Source: CADEEN01 sp963738425
GTDB lineage: Bacteria > Pseudomonadota > Gammaproteobacteria > Burkholderiales > Burkholderiaceae_C
NCBI GenBank assembly: GCA_963738425.1
Contig: CAVTWT010000015.1
Span: 83,376 to 147,375, forward strand
Direction: 5' to 3'
Length of the DNA stretch: 64,000 nucleotides
Below, one piece after another: positions 27,230 through 37,900 of the stretch. Made by a program: the position numbers and the translations under genes. Position 1 is the stretch's first letter. Each line of letters starts with the position of its first letter. The notes beneath the pieces were generated by a model. That model searched no databases. It saw only the letters and a program-made list of their open reading frames with translations, and had not been told where the DNA came from.

Positions 27230-28135
27230 CTAGGCGTTCCTCCCGATCCGCTTCAGGTAGAACGCCGTGACGAACATCGACAGCACGAACATGCACACCG
27301 CCAGCGTCGAGCCGTAGCCGACGTCGAGGTAGTCGATCGTCGTCTTGTGGATCAGCATCGCCAGCGTCTCGGTGGCGTTGCCGGGCCCGCCCTTGGTCAT
27401 CGTGTACGGGATGTCGAAGGTCTGCAGCGCCGTGATGGTGCGAAAGATCAGCGCGACGATGATCGACGGCATCAGCATCGGGATCGTGATCTGCCAGAAC
27501 TGCTGCCACTTGCTGGCGCCGTCGACCTCGGCGGCTTCGTAGAGCGACTTCGGGATCATCTGCAGCCCGGCGAGCAGGATCAGCGCCATGAACGAGCTGG
27601 TCTTCCAGATGATCGTCGCGCAGATGGCCGCGAAGGCCCAGTTCGGCCGCAGCAGCCACATCGCGGGTTCGCTCGGCGCCGCCACGCGCCGCACGACATC
27701 GTTGACGACGCCGTACTCGGTGTGGAAGAACCACGCGAAGATCAAACCGGCGAACGCCAGCGGCAGCGCCCACGGCAGCAGCAGCGCCAGACGCACCGGC
27801 CACTTGCGCTTGAACGGCAGGTTCGCCAGCATCGCCAGGCCCAGGCCCACCACCAGCGCGCCGGGCACGGTGATGAGCGTGATCAGTACCGTGTTCTTCG
27901 TCGCGTTCCAGAAATCGGCGTCCTTGAAGACGAGCGCGTAGTTCTCGAAGCCGACGAACTTGATGCCGCCGCCACCCGACAGGCGCAGGTCGTAGAAGCT
28001 GTTCCAGATCAGCTTGCCGATCGGGTAGACGACGATCAGCGCCAGCAGCAAGAACGCCGGCGCGAGCAGCAAGATGCCGAGCGTTTTTTCGCTCGGGTCA
28101 CGCCATCTGTCGAAGGGGCTCACGCTGGCGGCCAT
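27230..28135 (-). CDS. Carbohydrate ABC transporter permease (MalF-type)
   Basis: A 301-residue CUT1 permease with six predicted helices, e.g. TLGILLLAPAFLLLALIVVYPIGKLIWNSF at the N terminus. The EAA loop reads LYEAAEVDGASKWQQFWQITIPMLMPS. It partners the MalG-type permease encoded immediately downstream; the stop codon and the next ATG are adjacent. The 13-base gap to the binding-protein gene upstream keeps it in the operon. Intact frame. Confidence 0.94.
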   Translation of the reverse strand: MAASVSPFDRWRDPSEKTLGILLLAPAFLLLALIVVYPIGKLIWNSFYDLRLSGGGGIKFVGFENYALVFKDADFWNATKNTVLITLITVPGALVVGLGLAMLANLPFKRKWPVRLALLLPWALPLAFAGLIFAWFFHTEYGVVNDVVRRVAAPSEPAMWLLRPNWAFAAICATIIWKTSSFMALILLAGLQMIPKSLYEAAEVDGASKWQQFWQITIPMLMPSIIVALIFRTITALQTFDIPYTMTKGGPGNATETLAMLIHKTTIDYLDVGYGSTLAVCMFVLSMFVTAFYLKRIGRNA

Positions 28136-28148
28136 GGTCAGCTCGCCG

Positions 28149-29423
28149 CTATCGCATCACGCGCGCCAGGCGGCTCTCGATCTCGGTCACACCCTCAGCC
28201 GGCGTCTTGGTGCGCGCCAGCACCGCGCTGGTCGTCGTGCGGATCACGTCGCTGACCTGGCCGTAGTCCTTGCTCATCGGGCGGCTCTTGCCGGCAATCA
28301 CCACGTTGGCCGCGTCCTTGAACCAGGGCACGGCCTTGACCACATCGGCGTCGGTGTAGACACCGGGGTAGGTCGCGAGCAGCGAGCCTTCGACCGAGAG
28401 AAACTTGCTCGACTCAGGGCTCGCCAAGTGCTTGACGAGGTTGGCCGCGGCCTGCTTGTTTTTCGAAAACGCACTCACCGCCCACTGCCAGCCGCCAACA
28501 CAGGTGGCGCTCTTGCCGCCAGCCATCGCCGGCAGCGGCATCACACCGACCTTGCCCTTGACCTGCGAATCGGCGTCGTCCTTGAAGCGGTCCCAGGCGA
28601 AGCCCCAGTTGATTGCGAACACCACCTGGCCGGCCTTGAACTCGTTGACCGTGTCCGGCGTCTTCACCTCGGCGACGTTCTTCTTGATGACGCCAGCATC
28701 GACCATCGACAGCCATTGCGCCAGTCCCTTGGTCGCGGCCGTCTTGTCGAGCGTCATCTTGCCGCTGGCGTCGTTGAAGTCCTTGCCCTGGCCCCAGTAC
28801 GGCAGCAGGAAGGTGCAGACCGCCCCTTCGATCGGGGCGCCCTGGATCGACAGGCCCTGCAGGTTGGCGTTGCCCTCGGCCTTCTGGATCTTGGTGGCGG
28901 CAGCGCTCAGTTCGTCCCAGGTCTGAGGCTCCTTCACGCCGTGCTTTTCGAGCAGGTCCTTGCGGTAGTACATGAACATCGCGTCGGCGAACGCGGGCAT
29001 CGCGGCGATCTTGCCGTCGACCACGTTGGACGTCGCGTACACCGGCAGGTAAGGCTTCATCACGTCCGCGGGTTTGCCGACATAGGCGTCGAGCGGTTCG
29101 AGCCAGCCCGCGCCGTAGTACTGCGCCGGGTTGACGATGTCGATCAGGTAGATGTCGATCGCCGGGTCCTTGGCGTTGAGCACCGTGCTCAGGTACTGGC
29201 GCTGCAGCTCGCTCGTTGCACCGCCGGTCTCGATCTCGACCTTGACGCCGGGATTCTTCGCCTGGTACTGGTCGAAGAGTTTGCGCATCAGGTCGGGGCG
29301 CTGGTTGGCACCGCCGGAGAAAACGCGCAGCGTGGTCTGCTGCGCGTGGGCCGACGCGCTGAGGCCGAGCGCCAGAGCGGCAGCGGCCAGCGCGGTGAAG
29401 GAAGTGCGACGCTTCATGGTCAT
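28149..29423 (-). CDS. Extracellular solute-binding protein of sugar ABC importer
   Basis: A 424-residue family-1 (MalE-like) solute-binding protein. The signal peptide has a twin-basic start and hydrophobic core (MKRRTSFTALAAAALALGLSASAHA, cut before QQ). Mature features include VKVEIETGGATSELQRQYLSTV, DIYLIDIVNPAQYYGAGWLEPLD and a carboxy half with VGGWQWAVSAFSKNKQAAANLVKHL, typical of CUT1 binding proteins. The start is ATG 29423 with a GGAG ribosome-binding site; an in-frame ATG two codons further is possible. It captures the sugar in the periplasm; specificity cannot be read from sequence but is presumably a pentose or hexose matching the operon enzymes. Confidence 0.93.
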   Translation of the reverse strand: MTMKRRTSFTALAAAALALGLSASAHAQQTTLRVFSGGANQRPDLMRKLFDQYQAKNPGVKVEIETGGATSELQRQYLSTVLNAKDPAIDIYLIDIVNPAQYYGAGWLEPLDAYVGKPADVMKPYLPVYATSNVVDGKIAAMPAFADAMFMYYRKDLLEKHGVKEPQTWDELSAAATKIQKAEGNANLQGLSIQGAPIEGAVCTFLLPYWGQGKDFNDASGKMTLDKTAATKGLAQWLSMVDAGVIKKNVAEVKTPDTVNEFKAGQVVFAINWGFAWDRFKDDADSQVKGKVGVMPLPAMAGGKSATCVGGWQWAVSAFSKNKQAAANLVKHLASPESSKFLSVEGSLLATYPGVYTDADVVKAVPWFKDAANVVIAGKSRPMSKDYGQVSDVIRTTTSAVLARTKTPAEGVTEIESRLARVMR

Positions 29424-29464
29424 GGTGGATGTCTCCTGGGTCTTGTCGTTGGTGAATGAATTCA

Positions 29465-30541
<1,077 letters not shown>

Positions 30542-30552
30542 CATGCCCTCCG

Positions 30553-30626
30553 ACGGGCCGCCCCTAGGAGGGCGTGCGCCCCCTTGGGGGGCAGAGAAGC
30601 AGCAAAACTGCGAGCTTGGGGGTCCA
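30553..30626. repeat. GC-rich intergenic inverted-repeat element (CCCCTAGG / CCCCCTTGGGGGG type)
   Basis: The gap between the aldolase and ATPase genes contains a run of complementary C and G tracts (around 30561-30592) and a second motif GCAGAGAAGCAGC followed by GCGAGCTTGGGGG. It begins right at the aldolase stop. Similar C/G-tract elements end three other minus-strand genes in this window. Inside an operon it may act as an mRNA processing or attenuation hairpin. Confidence 0.55.
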
Positions 30627-31448
30627 TCAATAGCCTCCGGAAGAGGTTTGCGTGCCGCCGGACAGCGTGTGCACATGCGTCTCGCCCTCGGGCGTGGTCA
30701 GCGCCTTCACCGCGGCCTGCGCGCCGCGCATCAGCAGGCCCAGGTCGCTGGCGATGGCCACATAGTCAAAGCCCATCGCCCGGTATTGCACGACCAGTTC
30801 CGGCGTACCGCCGACGGTGCCGACCGGCATGCCGACCGCTTTGCAGCGGCGCGCGGCGTCGGCCATCACGGCCATGACCGCGGGATGTGTGGTGTTGCCG
30901 GCGTGGCCGAGCGCGGCTGACAGGTCGCCCGGCCCCATGAACAGCGAATCGACGCCGGGGACCGCAGCGATCGCTTCGAGCTGCGCCACCGCGGCGGGCG
31001 TTTCGAGCTGCAGCACAGCGCCGACCGTCTTGTTGGCGGTCTTCGCGTAGTCGGGCACGGTGCCGAATTTCGAGCCGCGGCTCATGCCGGCCAGGCCGCG
31101 GATGCCTTCGGGCGGATAGCGTGTGGCAGCCACCGCGCGCCGGGCTTCCTCGGCGTTCTGCACGAAGGGGATCAGCAGCGTCTGCGCGCCCGCATCGAGC
31201 ACACGCTTGATCATCACCGTGTCGTTCCAGGGCACGCGCACGATCGGCACCATCTTCGTGTTGCCTGCGGCCTGCAACAACCCGATGACCTCCATCATGT
31301 CCAGCGGCGTGTGCTCCATGTCGATCACGCCCCACTGGAAGCCGGCGTGCCCCATCGCCTCGGTGACCAGCGGGCTGGCGGCCATGATCCAGGTGCCCAG
31401 CGGCGCCTGGGAGCCGGAAGACTTCAGCAGTTGGCTCAGGGGGTTCAT
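30627..31448 (-). CDS. HpcH/HpaI family aldolase (2-keto-3-deoxy sugar acid aldolase)
   Basis: A 273-residue class II pyruvate aldolase. Family blocks: LGTWIMAASPLVTEAMGHAGFQWGVIDMEHTPLD at the start, VPIVRVPWND, GAQTLLIPFVQNAEEARRAVAATRYPPEGIRG, the metal-binding LQLETPAAVAQL and VDSLFMGPGDLSAALG. Relatives cleave 2-keto-3-deoxy-glucarate, -rhamnonate or -pentonate to pyruvate and an aldehyde. It lies 11 bases after the IlvD/Edd dehydratase, whose product would be exactly such a 2-keto-3-deoxy acid, so it likely completes a non-phosphorylating (Dahms or pathway II type) route. Intact frame. Confidence 0.92.
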   Translation of the reverse strand: MNPLSQLLKSSGSQAPLGTWIMAASPLVTEAMGHAGFQWGVIDMEHTPLDMMEVIGLLQAAGNTKMVPIVRVPWNDTVMIKRVLDAGAQTLLIPFVQNAEEARRAVAATRYPPEGIRGLAGMSRGSKFGTVPDYAKTANKTVGAVLQLETPAAVAQLEAIAAVPGVDSLFMGPGDLSAALGHAGNTTHPAVMAVMADAARRCKAVGMPVGTVGGTPELVVQYRAMGFDYVAIASDLGLLMRGAQAAVKALTTPEGETHVHTLSGGTQTSSGGY

Positions 31449-31459
31449 GGTGTCGTCCT

Positions 31460-33196
31460 TCAGTAGATGACCGGCTCGGGCGTGGCGTCCGAGCCTTGCA
31501 GAAAGTCGAAATCGCAGCCTTCATGGGCCTGCGTCACATGCGCGCGGTAGAGCTTGACGAAGCCTCGTGCAGCCGGCTCGGGCGCCGGCCGCCACGCCAA
31601 CTGGCGACGCGCGAGTTCTTCGGTGCTGACGTCGAGGTGCAGACGGCGCGCTGCCACATCGACCTCGATCCAGTCGCCGCTCTTGACCAACGCCAGCGGC
31701 CCGCCGACCGCACTCTCGGGGCTGACGTGCAGGATGCAGGTGCCGTAGTGGGTGCCGCTCATGCGCGCGTCGGAGATGCGCACCATGTCGCGCACACCAA
31801 GGTCGAGCAGCTTTTTCGGGATCGGCAGGCCGCCCCACTCGGGCATGCCCGGCGCGCCGACCGGGCCGGCGTTGCGCAGCACGAGCACGCTGTTCTCGTC
31901 GCAGTCGAGGTTGATGTCGGCGCAGGCGGCGTTCATCGCGGCCGGGTCGTCGAAGACGATGGCGCGGCCGCGGTGTTTGAAGAACTTCGGACTCGCCGCG
32001 CTGGCTTTCATCACCGCGCCTTCGGGCGCGAGGTTGCCGCGCAGCACGGCCAGTGCGCCGCTGGCGCTGACCGGGTTGGCCAGCGGCCGGATCACCGCGT
32101 CATCGAGCACCTGCACACTTTCGAGGTTTTCACCCAGCGTCTTGCCGTTGACGTTGCGCTGGTCGAGAAACAGGTGTGGGGTGATGCGCGACATCAGCGC
32201 CGGCAGGCCGCCGGCGTAGTGGAAGTCTTCCATCAGCCGGTCACCGCTCGGGAACAGATTGGCCAGCACCGGCACCTCGCGGCCGATCGCGTCCAGGTGG
32301 TCGAGCGTGAGGTCCACGCCAGCACGCCGCGCCATCGCAATGATGTGCACGGCGGCGTTGGTCGAACCGCCGAGCGCCATCTGCACGGCCACCGCGTTCA
32401 TGAAGGCGCCGCGCGTCAGGATCTGCCGCGGCGTCAGGTCGTCCCAGACCATCTGCACGATGCGCTCGCCGCAGGTCGTGGCCATGCGTGTGTGGCCGGC
32501 ATCCATCGCCGGGATCGAGGTCGAGCCCGGCAGCGCCAGGCCGAGCGCTTCGACGATCGACGTCATCGTGCTCGCCGTGCCCATGGTGTTGCAGGTGCCG
32601 GGGCTGCGTGTCATGTGCGCTTCGAGCTTCACCCATTCGTCGTCGCTGACCTTGCCGGCTTGGTACTCATCCCAGAACAGGCGCGTGTGCGTGCCGGCAC
32701 CGACTTTGCGCTCCGGCTGGCCGGCTTTGAGATAGCGGTCGTTCAACATCGGCCCTGCCGCGCAGAAGATCGTCGGCAGGCCCATGCTGATCGCCCCCAT
32801 CACCGTGCCGGGCGTCGTCTTGTCGCAGCCGGCGAGCAGCACGACGCCGTCCACCGGGTGCGAGCGCAGCAGCTCCTCGACTTCCATCGCCAGCAGGTTG
32901 CGGTAGAGCATCGACGTCGGTTTGACGATGACCTCGCCGAGCGACAGCGCGGGCAACTCGAACGGCAAGCCGCCGGCCATCAGCACGCCGCGCTTGACCG
33001 ACTCCGCCCGCTCGCGCAGGTGCGCGTGACAAGGCGACAGTTCACTCCAGGTGTTGACGATGGCGATGCACGGCCGCTGCATCACGTCCTCGCGGCGCAC
33101 GCCCTGCTGCTGCAGGCGCTGCCGGTGCGCGAATCCACGCATGCCGCCAGCGGCGAACCAGCGGCGGCTGCGCAGATCAGCGAGTGTCTTCGTCAT
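31460..33196 (-). CDS. IlvD/Edd family dehydratase (probable pentonate/aldonate dehydratase)
   Basis: A 578-residue iron-sulfur dehydratase. Cluster cysteines appear in NTWSELSPCHAHL, LLAGCDKTTPG and SRSPGTCNTMGTAST-type context (here MTRSPGTCNTMG). Other hallmark blocks: FHYAGGLPALMSRI, SDARMSGTHYGTCILHVSPESAVGGPLALVKSGD and RRLHLDVSTEELARR. This version is closest in style to L-arabinonate/D-xylonate dehydratases (as in Rhizobium leguminosarum) and not to the amino-acid enzyme IlvD. It would convert the aldonate to a 2-keto-3-deoxy acid. It is the first gene of the operon, divergent from the LacI-type regulator. Substrate preference needs assay. Confidence 0.92.
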   Translation of the reverse strand: MTKTLADLRSRRWFAAGGMRGFAHRQRLQQQGVRREDVMQRPCIAIVNTWSELSPCHAHLRERAESVKRGVLMAGGLPFELPALSLGEVIVKPTSMLYRNLLAMEVEELLRSHPVDGVVLLAGCDKTTPGTVMGAISMGLPTIFCAAGPMLNDRYLKAGQPERKVGAGTHTRLFWDEYQAGKVSDDEWVKLEAHMTRSPGTCNTMGTASTMTSIVEALGLALPGSTSIPAMDAGHTRMATTCGERIVQMVWDDLTPRQILTRGAFMNAVAVQMALGGSTNAAVHIIAMARRAGVDLTLDHLDAIGREVPVLANLFPSGDRLMEDFHYAGGLPALMSRITPHLFLDQRNVNGKTLGENLESVQVLDDAVIRPLANPVSASGALAVLRGNLAPEGAVMKASAASPKFFKHRGRAIVFDDPAAMNAACADINLDCDENSVLVLRNAGPVGAPGMPEWGGLPIPKKLLDLGVRDMVRISDARMSGTHYGTCILHVSPESAVGGPLALVKSGDWIEVDVAARRLHLDVSTEELARRQLAWRPAPEPAARGFVKLYRAHVTQAHEGCDFDFLQGSDATPEPVIY

Positions 33197-33231
33197 CGGC
33201 TTCTAGGGTTCGAGCGGATCGCAATTTCTTG

Positions 33232-33245
33232 TGTTACCGCTAACA
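33232..33245. promoter_or_regulatory. Predicted LacI-family operator between the dehydratase and lacI-type genes
   Basis: The sequence TGTTACCGCTAACA is a dyad of the TGTTAnCGnTAACA type with the central CG step typical of LacI/GntR-family operators. It lies in the 60-base space between the divergent dehydratase and regulator genes, 12 bases ahead of the regulator ATG, so binding could repress both. The adjacent lacI-type gene makes it the natural ligand site. Confidence 0.72.
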
Positions 33246-33256
33246 TTAGCCAAGCT

Positions 33257-34324
33257 ATGGCAACTTCACCATCCCTGAAAACCCGCGCCGCCCGACGCAG
33301 CCATGGCCGCGCGACGCTGGCGGACGTGGCCGCCGCGGCCGGCGTCACTGCGATCACGGTTTCGCGCTACCTGCGCGAGCCCCACCGCGTGGCGAGCGAG
33401 ACCGCAGCCACCATTGCGCGTGCCCTGGCGGCCACCGGCTACGTGCCGAACAAACAGGCCGGTGCGCTGGCCAGCGCAGGGGCCGGCAACTCGCGCATGG
33501 TGGCGGCGCTGATCCCGAGCATCGCCAACTCGATCTTTGCCGAAACCGTGCAGGGTCTGGCCGACGGGCTGCAGGGCTCGGGCTGCGAATTGCTGCTGGC
33601 CGCCACCAACTATTCGACGGCGCGGGAAGAGGCGCAGTTGCGCGCGCTGATGGGCTGGTTCCCGAGCGCCATCGTCGTTACCGGACGCCGCCACAGCGAC
33701 GGCGCGCTGGCCTTGCTGCAGCAGGCCCGCGACCGTGGCGCGCCGGTGATCGAGATCTGGGACCACCACGCCGAGGACACGGGCTTCACGCAGATCGGCT
33801 TCGACCACGGCGAGGTCGGCCGCGCCATGGCGGCGCACCTGATCGAGCGCGGCCACCGCCGGCTGGCGTACCTCGACAGCGCCGTCGCCGAAGACTTCCG
33901 CGCCCACGAGCGCGGCCAGGGCTTCCTCGCCGAAGCACGACGGCGTCGCGTGGCGGCGCAGCGTCTGGTCGCGCCGCTGGCCGGCGAAGCGATCCAGGCC
34001 GGCCGCGAGTCCCTGCCGCTGCTGCTCGACGGCCAAGGCCGCCCGGCATTCACCGCGGTCGCGTTTGCCAACGACCACCTGGCCTGCGGCGCGCTGCTGG
34101 CCGCGCAGGCGCGTCGCCTGAACGTGCCGCGCGATCTGGCCCTGCTCGGCTTTGGCGACTTCGCGCTCGGCCGCCAGCTCGAGCCCGCGCTGTCCACGGT
34201 GCAGGTGCCGCGGCTGGAGATCGGCGCCGCCGCCGCGCAGGCGCTGCTGGCCGCGCTCGATGGCAACACCCGCGCCGCCAGCCAGCGCTTGCCGTGGGCG
34301 CTGCTGCCTCGCACCTCGACCTGA
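33257..34324 (+). CDS. LacI family transcriptional regulator
   Basis: A 355-residue repressor. The N-terminal helix-turn-helix is RATLADVAAAAGVTAITVSRYLREPHRVA (about residues 19-45) with the hinge helix GYVPNKQAGALASAGAG; the periplasmic-binding-protein-like effector domain follows (MVAALIPSIANSIFAETVQGLADGL ... VAFANDHLACGALLAAQ ... LALLGFGDFALGRQLEPALSTVQVP). It is the GntR-like subgroup of LacI proteins. It is transcribed away from the sugar operon across a 60-base gap containing a dyad operator; it probably represses the operon and itself until the sugar or a pathway intermediate binds. Confidence 0.94.
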   Translation: MATSPSLKTRAARRSHGRATLADVAAAAGVTAITVSRYLREPHRVASETAATIARALAATGYVPNKQAGALASAGAGNSRMVAALIPSIANSIFAETVQGLADGLQGSGCELLLAATNYSTAREEAQLRALMGWFPSAIVVTGRRHSDGALALLQQARDRGAPVIEIWDHHAEDTGFTQIGFDHGEVGRAMAAHLIERGHRRLAYLDSAVAEDFRAHERGQGFLAEARRRRVAAQRLVAPLAGEAIQAGRESLPLLLDGQGRPAFTAVAFANDHLACGALLAAQARRLNVPRDLALLGFGDFALGRQLEPALSTVQVPRLEIGAAAAQALLAALDGNTRAASQRLPWALLPRTST

Positions 34325-34389
34325 CACGCCGTCGCGCTCAGGCGCGTGAAGCAGGTTCCAGAGAGGCGGATCGGTGGCGAGAGCCGGCG

Positions 34390-34878
34390 CTAGCCTTGCA
34401 CCCAGGGCAGCCCGGCGTGGCGCCAGCCGCCGCGCTGGCCGCGCCGCCCCGTGTCGTCGAGGTCGCCCTCGAAGCCGCCGATGACGTTGAGCACGCACTC
34501 GAAACCGGCGGCGGCCGCTGCCGTGGCCGCCGCATCGGAGCGCTTGCCGCTGCGGCACAGGAAGATCAGCGTCTCCTTCGGCTGCGCCACTGCGCGCAGC
34601 GCGTCGATGAAACCGGCGTTCGGCGCTGCGGCGCCGAGTGCCAGCCACTCGACGTGCAGGGTGCCCGGCACATGGCCGACGTACTCGCGCTCGAAGGCCG
34701 TGCGCAGGTCGACGATGCGCGCTGCCTGCAGCTCCGCAAGGCGCTGCGCTTCCGCGGGCGTGACATAGCCGGCGTAGCTGCGCGGCTTGCCGCCGGAGCG
34801 GCTGAAGGCGCGGTACAGGATCTCGGTCGGTCCGTCGGCCGGCCCTGTCTTCGACAAGCCGAACATGCCCATGATCAC
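34390..34878 (-). CDS. Rhodanese-like domain protein
   Basis: A 162-residue single rhodanese domain. The persulfide-forming active site is LIFLCRSGKRSDAAA (Cys108), and the CH2-type features ARIVDLRTAFEREYVGHVPGTLHVEW are clear. C-terminal sequence NVIGGFEGDLDDTGRRGQRGGWR is typical of stand-alone bacterial rhodaneses. The role is sulfur transfer, often in thiosulfate metabolism or sulfur-carrier biosynthesis; here no sulfur genes are close. Start ATG 34878 or, two codons on, 34872; both follow a GAAAGAG stretch. Converges with the lacI-type gene. Confidence 0.9.
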   Translation of the reverse strand: MIMGMFGLSKTGPADGPTEILYRAFSRSGGKPRSYAGYVTPAEAQRLAELQAARIVDLRTAFEREYVGHVPGTLHVEWLALGAAAPNAGFIDALRAVAQPKETLIFLCRSGKRSDAAATAAAAAGFECVLNVIGGFEGDLDDTGRRGQRGGWRHAGLPWVQG

Positions 34879-34937
34879 TCTTTCATTGCAAAGCCGTTGC
34901 GTTCGGCGAATGGTGTCACGCGCAGCTCACCTTGGTG

Positions 34938-37900
34938 TCACGATGTGGGTACTGGCGGCTTGGCTGGCGCACGCGAGGCTTTCGCCAGCACCCAGCGCAA
35001 GAGCGTGTCCTGCAGGCGCTGCGCGTCGAGCGGCTTGGTCAGGAAGTCGTTCATGCCGGCTGCGAGCGCCTCGTCGCGCTCGGACGTCAGCGCCGCCGCG
35101 GTCAGCGCGATGATCGGCAGTGCTTGCGCATCGAAGCGCCGCCGCAGCACGCGTGTGGCGTCGTGGCCGCCTTGCACCGGCATCTGCACGTCCATCAGCA
35201 CCAGGTCGAACGGCCGGCCGGCGTCGGCGCGCTCAGTGATCGCCAACACCGCTTCGGCGCCGTTGACGGCCTCGGCCACGGTGACGCCCCACTGCCGCAC
35301 GATCGTCGTCGCGATCATCATGTTGACCGAGTTGTCTTCGACGATCAGCAGTTCGAGCCCGGCCAAGCGCTGCTGGGCGTCAGCCGGCAACGCGAACGCC
35401 GACGACGGCGCCTCCTGCGTGCTCGCGGCCAGCGGCAGCTCGGCCCAGAAGCGGCTGCCGCGCCCCGGCTCGCTGTGGACGCCAACGCTGCCGCCCATCA
35501 GCTCGGCCAGCTCGCGACAGATCGACAAGCCCAGGCCGGTGCCGCCGTAGCGCCGCGTTGTCGACACGTCGCCCTGCACGAAGGGCTGGAACAGCCGCGC
35601 CTGGACCTCGGCCGCAATGCCAGGGCCGCTGTCTTCGACTTCGAAGCGCACCAGCGGCGCTTCCAGTGATTGGACGTGCAGCCGCACATACCCCGCCGCG
35701 GTGAACTTGAGCGCGTTGCTGATCAGGTTCGACAGGATCTGCCGCAGCCGCACAGGGTCGCCGCGCACCCGCCGCGGCACGGCGCCACTGACATGCATCG
35801 TCAACGTCAACGAATGCGCGTCGGCCAACGCCGCATATCCATGCTCGACCGATTCGAGCAGCGCATGCAGGTCGAAATCGGTCTGCTCCAGGCGCAGCTT
35901 GCCGGCTTCGATCTTCGACAGATCCAGGATGTCGCTGATGACGCCGGCCAGCGCCTGCGCGCTGTCGTCGATCTGCGCCAGGTACTGCCCGCGTCGCGTC
36001 TCGTCGAGGCCGCTCTGCCGCGCCAGGCGCGCCAGGCCGACCAGGCCGTTCAACGGCGTGCGGATCTCGTGGCTGGTGTTGGCCAGGAACGCGCTCTTGG
36101 CGCGGTTGGCCGCTTCGGCTTCGTCGCGCGCGCGCGCCAGCGCCTGCTCGACGGCGCGCTTGTCGGTCACATCCTCGGCGATCCAGATCGTGCCGCCCTT
36201 GGCCGGGTGCGTCGGGTCGATCGGCCGTGCCAGCAAACGGCAGAGGAAGGTGCTGCCGTCGCGGCGCTTCATCGTGCGCTCGAACTCCACGGCTTCGCCG
36301 CGAGACAGCGGCGGCCCGTAGAGCGCGCCCATCTCGTCATAGGCCGCCCGATCGACCGCGGTGGCGTCACCAGCCTGACCGACGAGCGCACCCGCAGGCC
36401 AACCGAACATCTGTTCGAAGCGTGGGTTGGCGAGCTGGAAGACGCGGTCGCGCGTCATCGCGATGCCGATCGAGGCATTGGCCAGGATGGCTTCGCGTTC
36501 CAGGCGCGCGCGCTCGCTTTGCGTGATGTCGCGGCCGTTCTGCACCAGGTAGTCGCGGCCCTCCATGACGAAGCGTGCTGCCGACACCAGCAGCAGCACC
36601 TCCCGGCCGCCACGGCGGCGAAGCACCAGGGCGCGGTCGCGCACGCCGTTGTGGGCCAGAACTTCCGAGAAGAAATGGTCGTGGGCTTCCTGGCTGGCCC
36701 ACAGGCCGAGTTCGGTGGCCGTGCGGCCGATGGCTTCGTCGCGCGTGTAGCCGGACAGCGCGGCGAAGGCGTCGTTGACCATCACGTGGCGCTCGGTCGA
36801 GAGGTCGATCAAGGTGATGATGTCGGGGCTGGTCGCGACCACGTGCGACAGCAGGGCCTCCGAGCGCGCACGCGCTCCTTCGGCGCGCTGGCGCTCGGTT
36901 TCGTCGCGGTAGATCGACAGCAGCGCCACGCCGTCTTCGGCCTCGACCTTGACGCTGGTGACTTGCACCGCCAGCCGCCGGCCGGCCTTGGTGCGGATCG
37001 AAAACTGCTGCGGCGGCGCGGCTTCGCCGATCGGCACCGTTTCCAGGCGCGCCAGACGCCGCGCGGCCAGCTCGCGCGAGCCGTCGTCGGCGTCGTAGAA
37101 GCCGAGCAGCGACTGGCCGATCAGGTCCTTCTGCTCCCAGGCGCCGAACAAGGCCAGCGCGGCGACGTTGGCGTCGAGCACGCGGCCGTCGCGGTGCAGC
37201 ACCAGCGGCGACGGCGAGCGTGCGAAGAGTTCGCGGTAGCGCAGCTCGGTGGCCCGGCGCTGCGACTCGGCAGCATCTTCGTCGGTGATGTCGCGGCCGA
37301 CACCCCAGTAGCCGATGAAGACGCCGCGCGTGTCGAAGCGCGGCCGGCCGCTGAGCGAAATGCAGCGCCTGGCGCCGCCCGCCACCTGCTGCAAGACGCG
37401 CAGGTCGGTGAAGGGGCGGCGCAGTTCGAGGTCGGAGCGGTGCACGTCCATCGCCTCGTCGCTCAAACCAAAGTCGCCGATCTCCCACGGCGCCTTGCCG
37501 ATGCGGCTGTCGAAATTCAACGCCGGCACGCCACCGGCGTGCTGGGCAATGTGGGTGTAGCGCAGCTGGGCGTCGGTCTCCCAGTACCAATCGGCCGCCA
37601 CCGACAGCAGGCCGACAAAACGCTGCTCGCGCGAGCGGGCGCGGCCCATCGCGCTGTCGATCGTCTTTCGCGTCAACAGGCCGACCACCACGCCGGCGGC
37701 CAGCAGCGCGACTTGCGCGGTCAGCGCCAGGCCCAGTCCGGCCACGCCATGCTGCGCGGCGATCGCGCCGCGCAGCACCGCGACCGCCAGGCCCACCAGC
37801 AACACCGCGTGCACGAGCCCCAGGGCCACGGTTTGCGCCGGACGGAGCCGCGACGCGGCGGCGCCGAGCAGCAGCGGCACGAACGCCAGCCCCGGCGACA

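Noticed and set aside
31496..33200. Plus-strand open frame over the dehydratase gene, in frame with the LacI-type regulator
   Set aside because: The regulator's HTH begins at 33257 with a proper start; the upstream extension is the shadow of the IlvD/Edd gene on the other strand.
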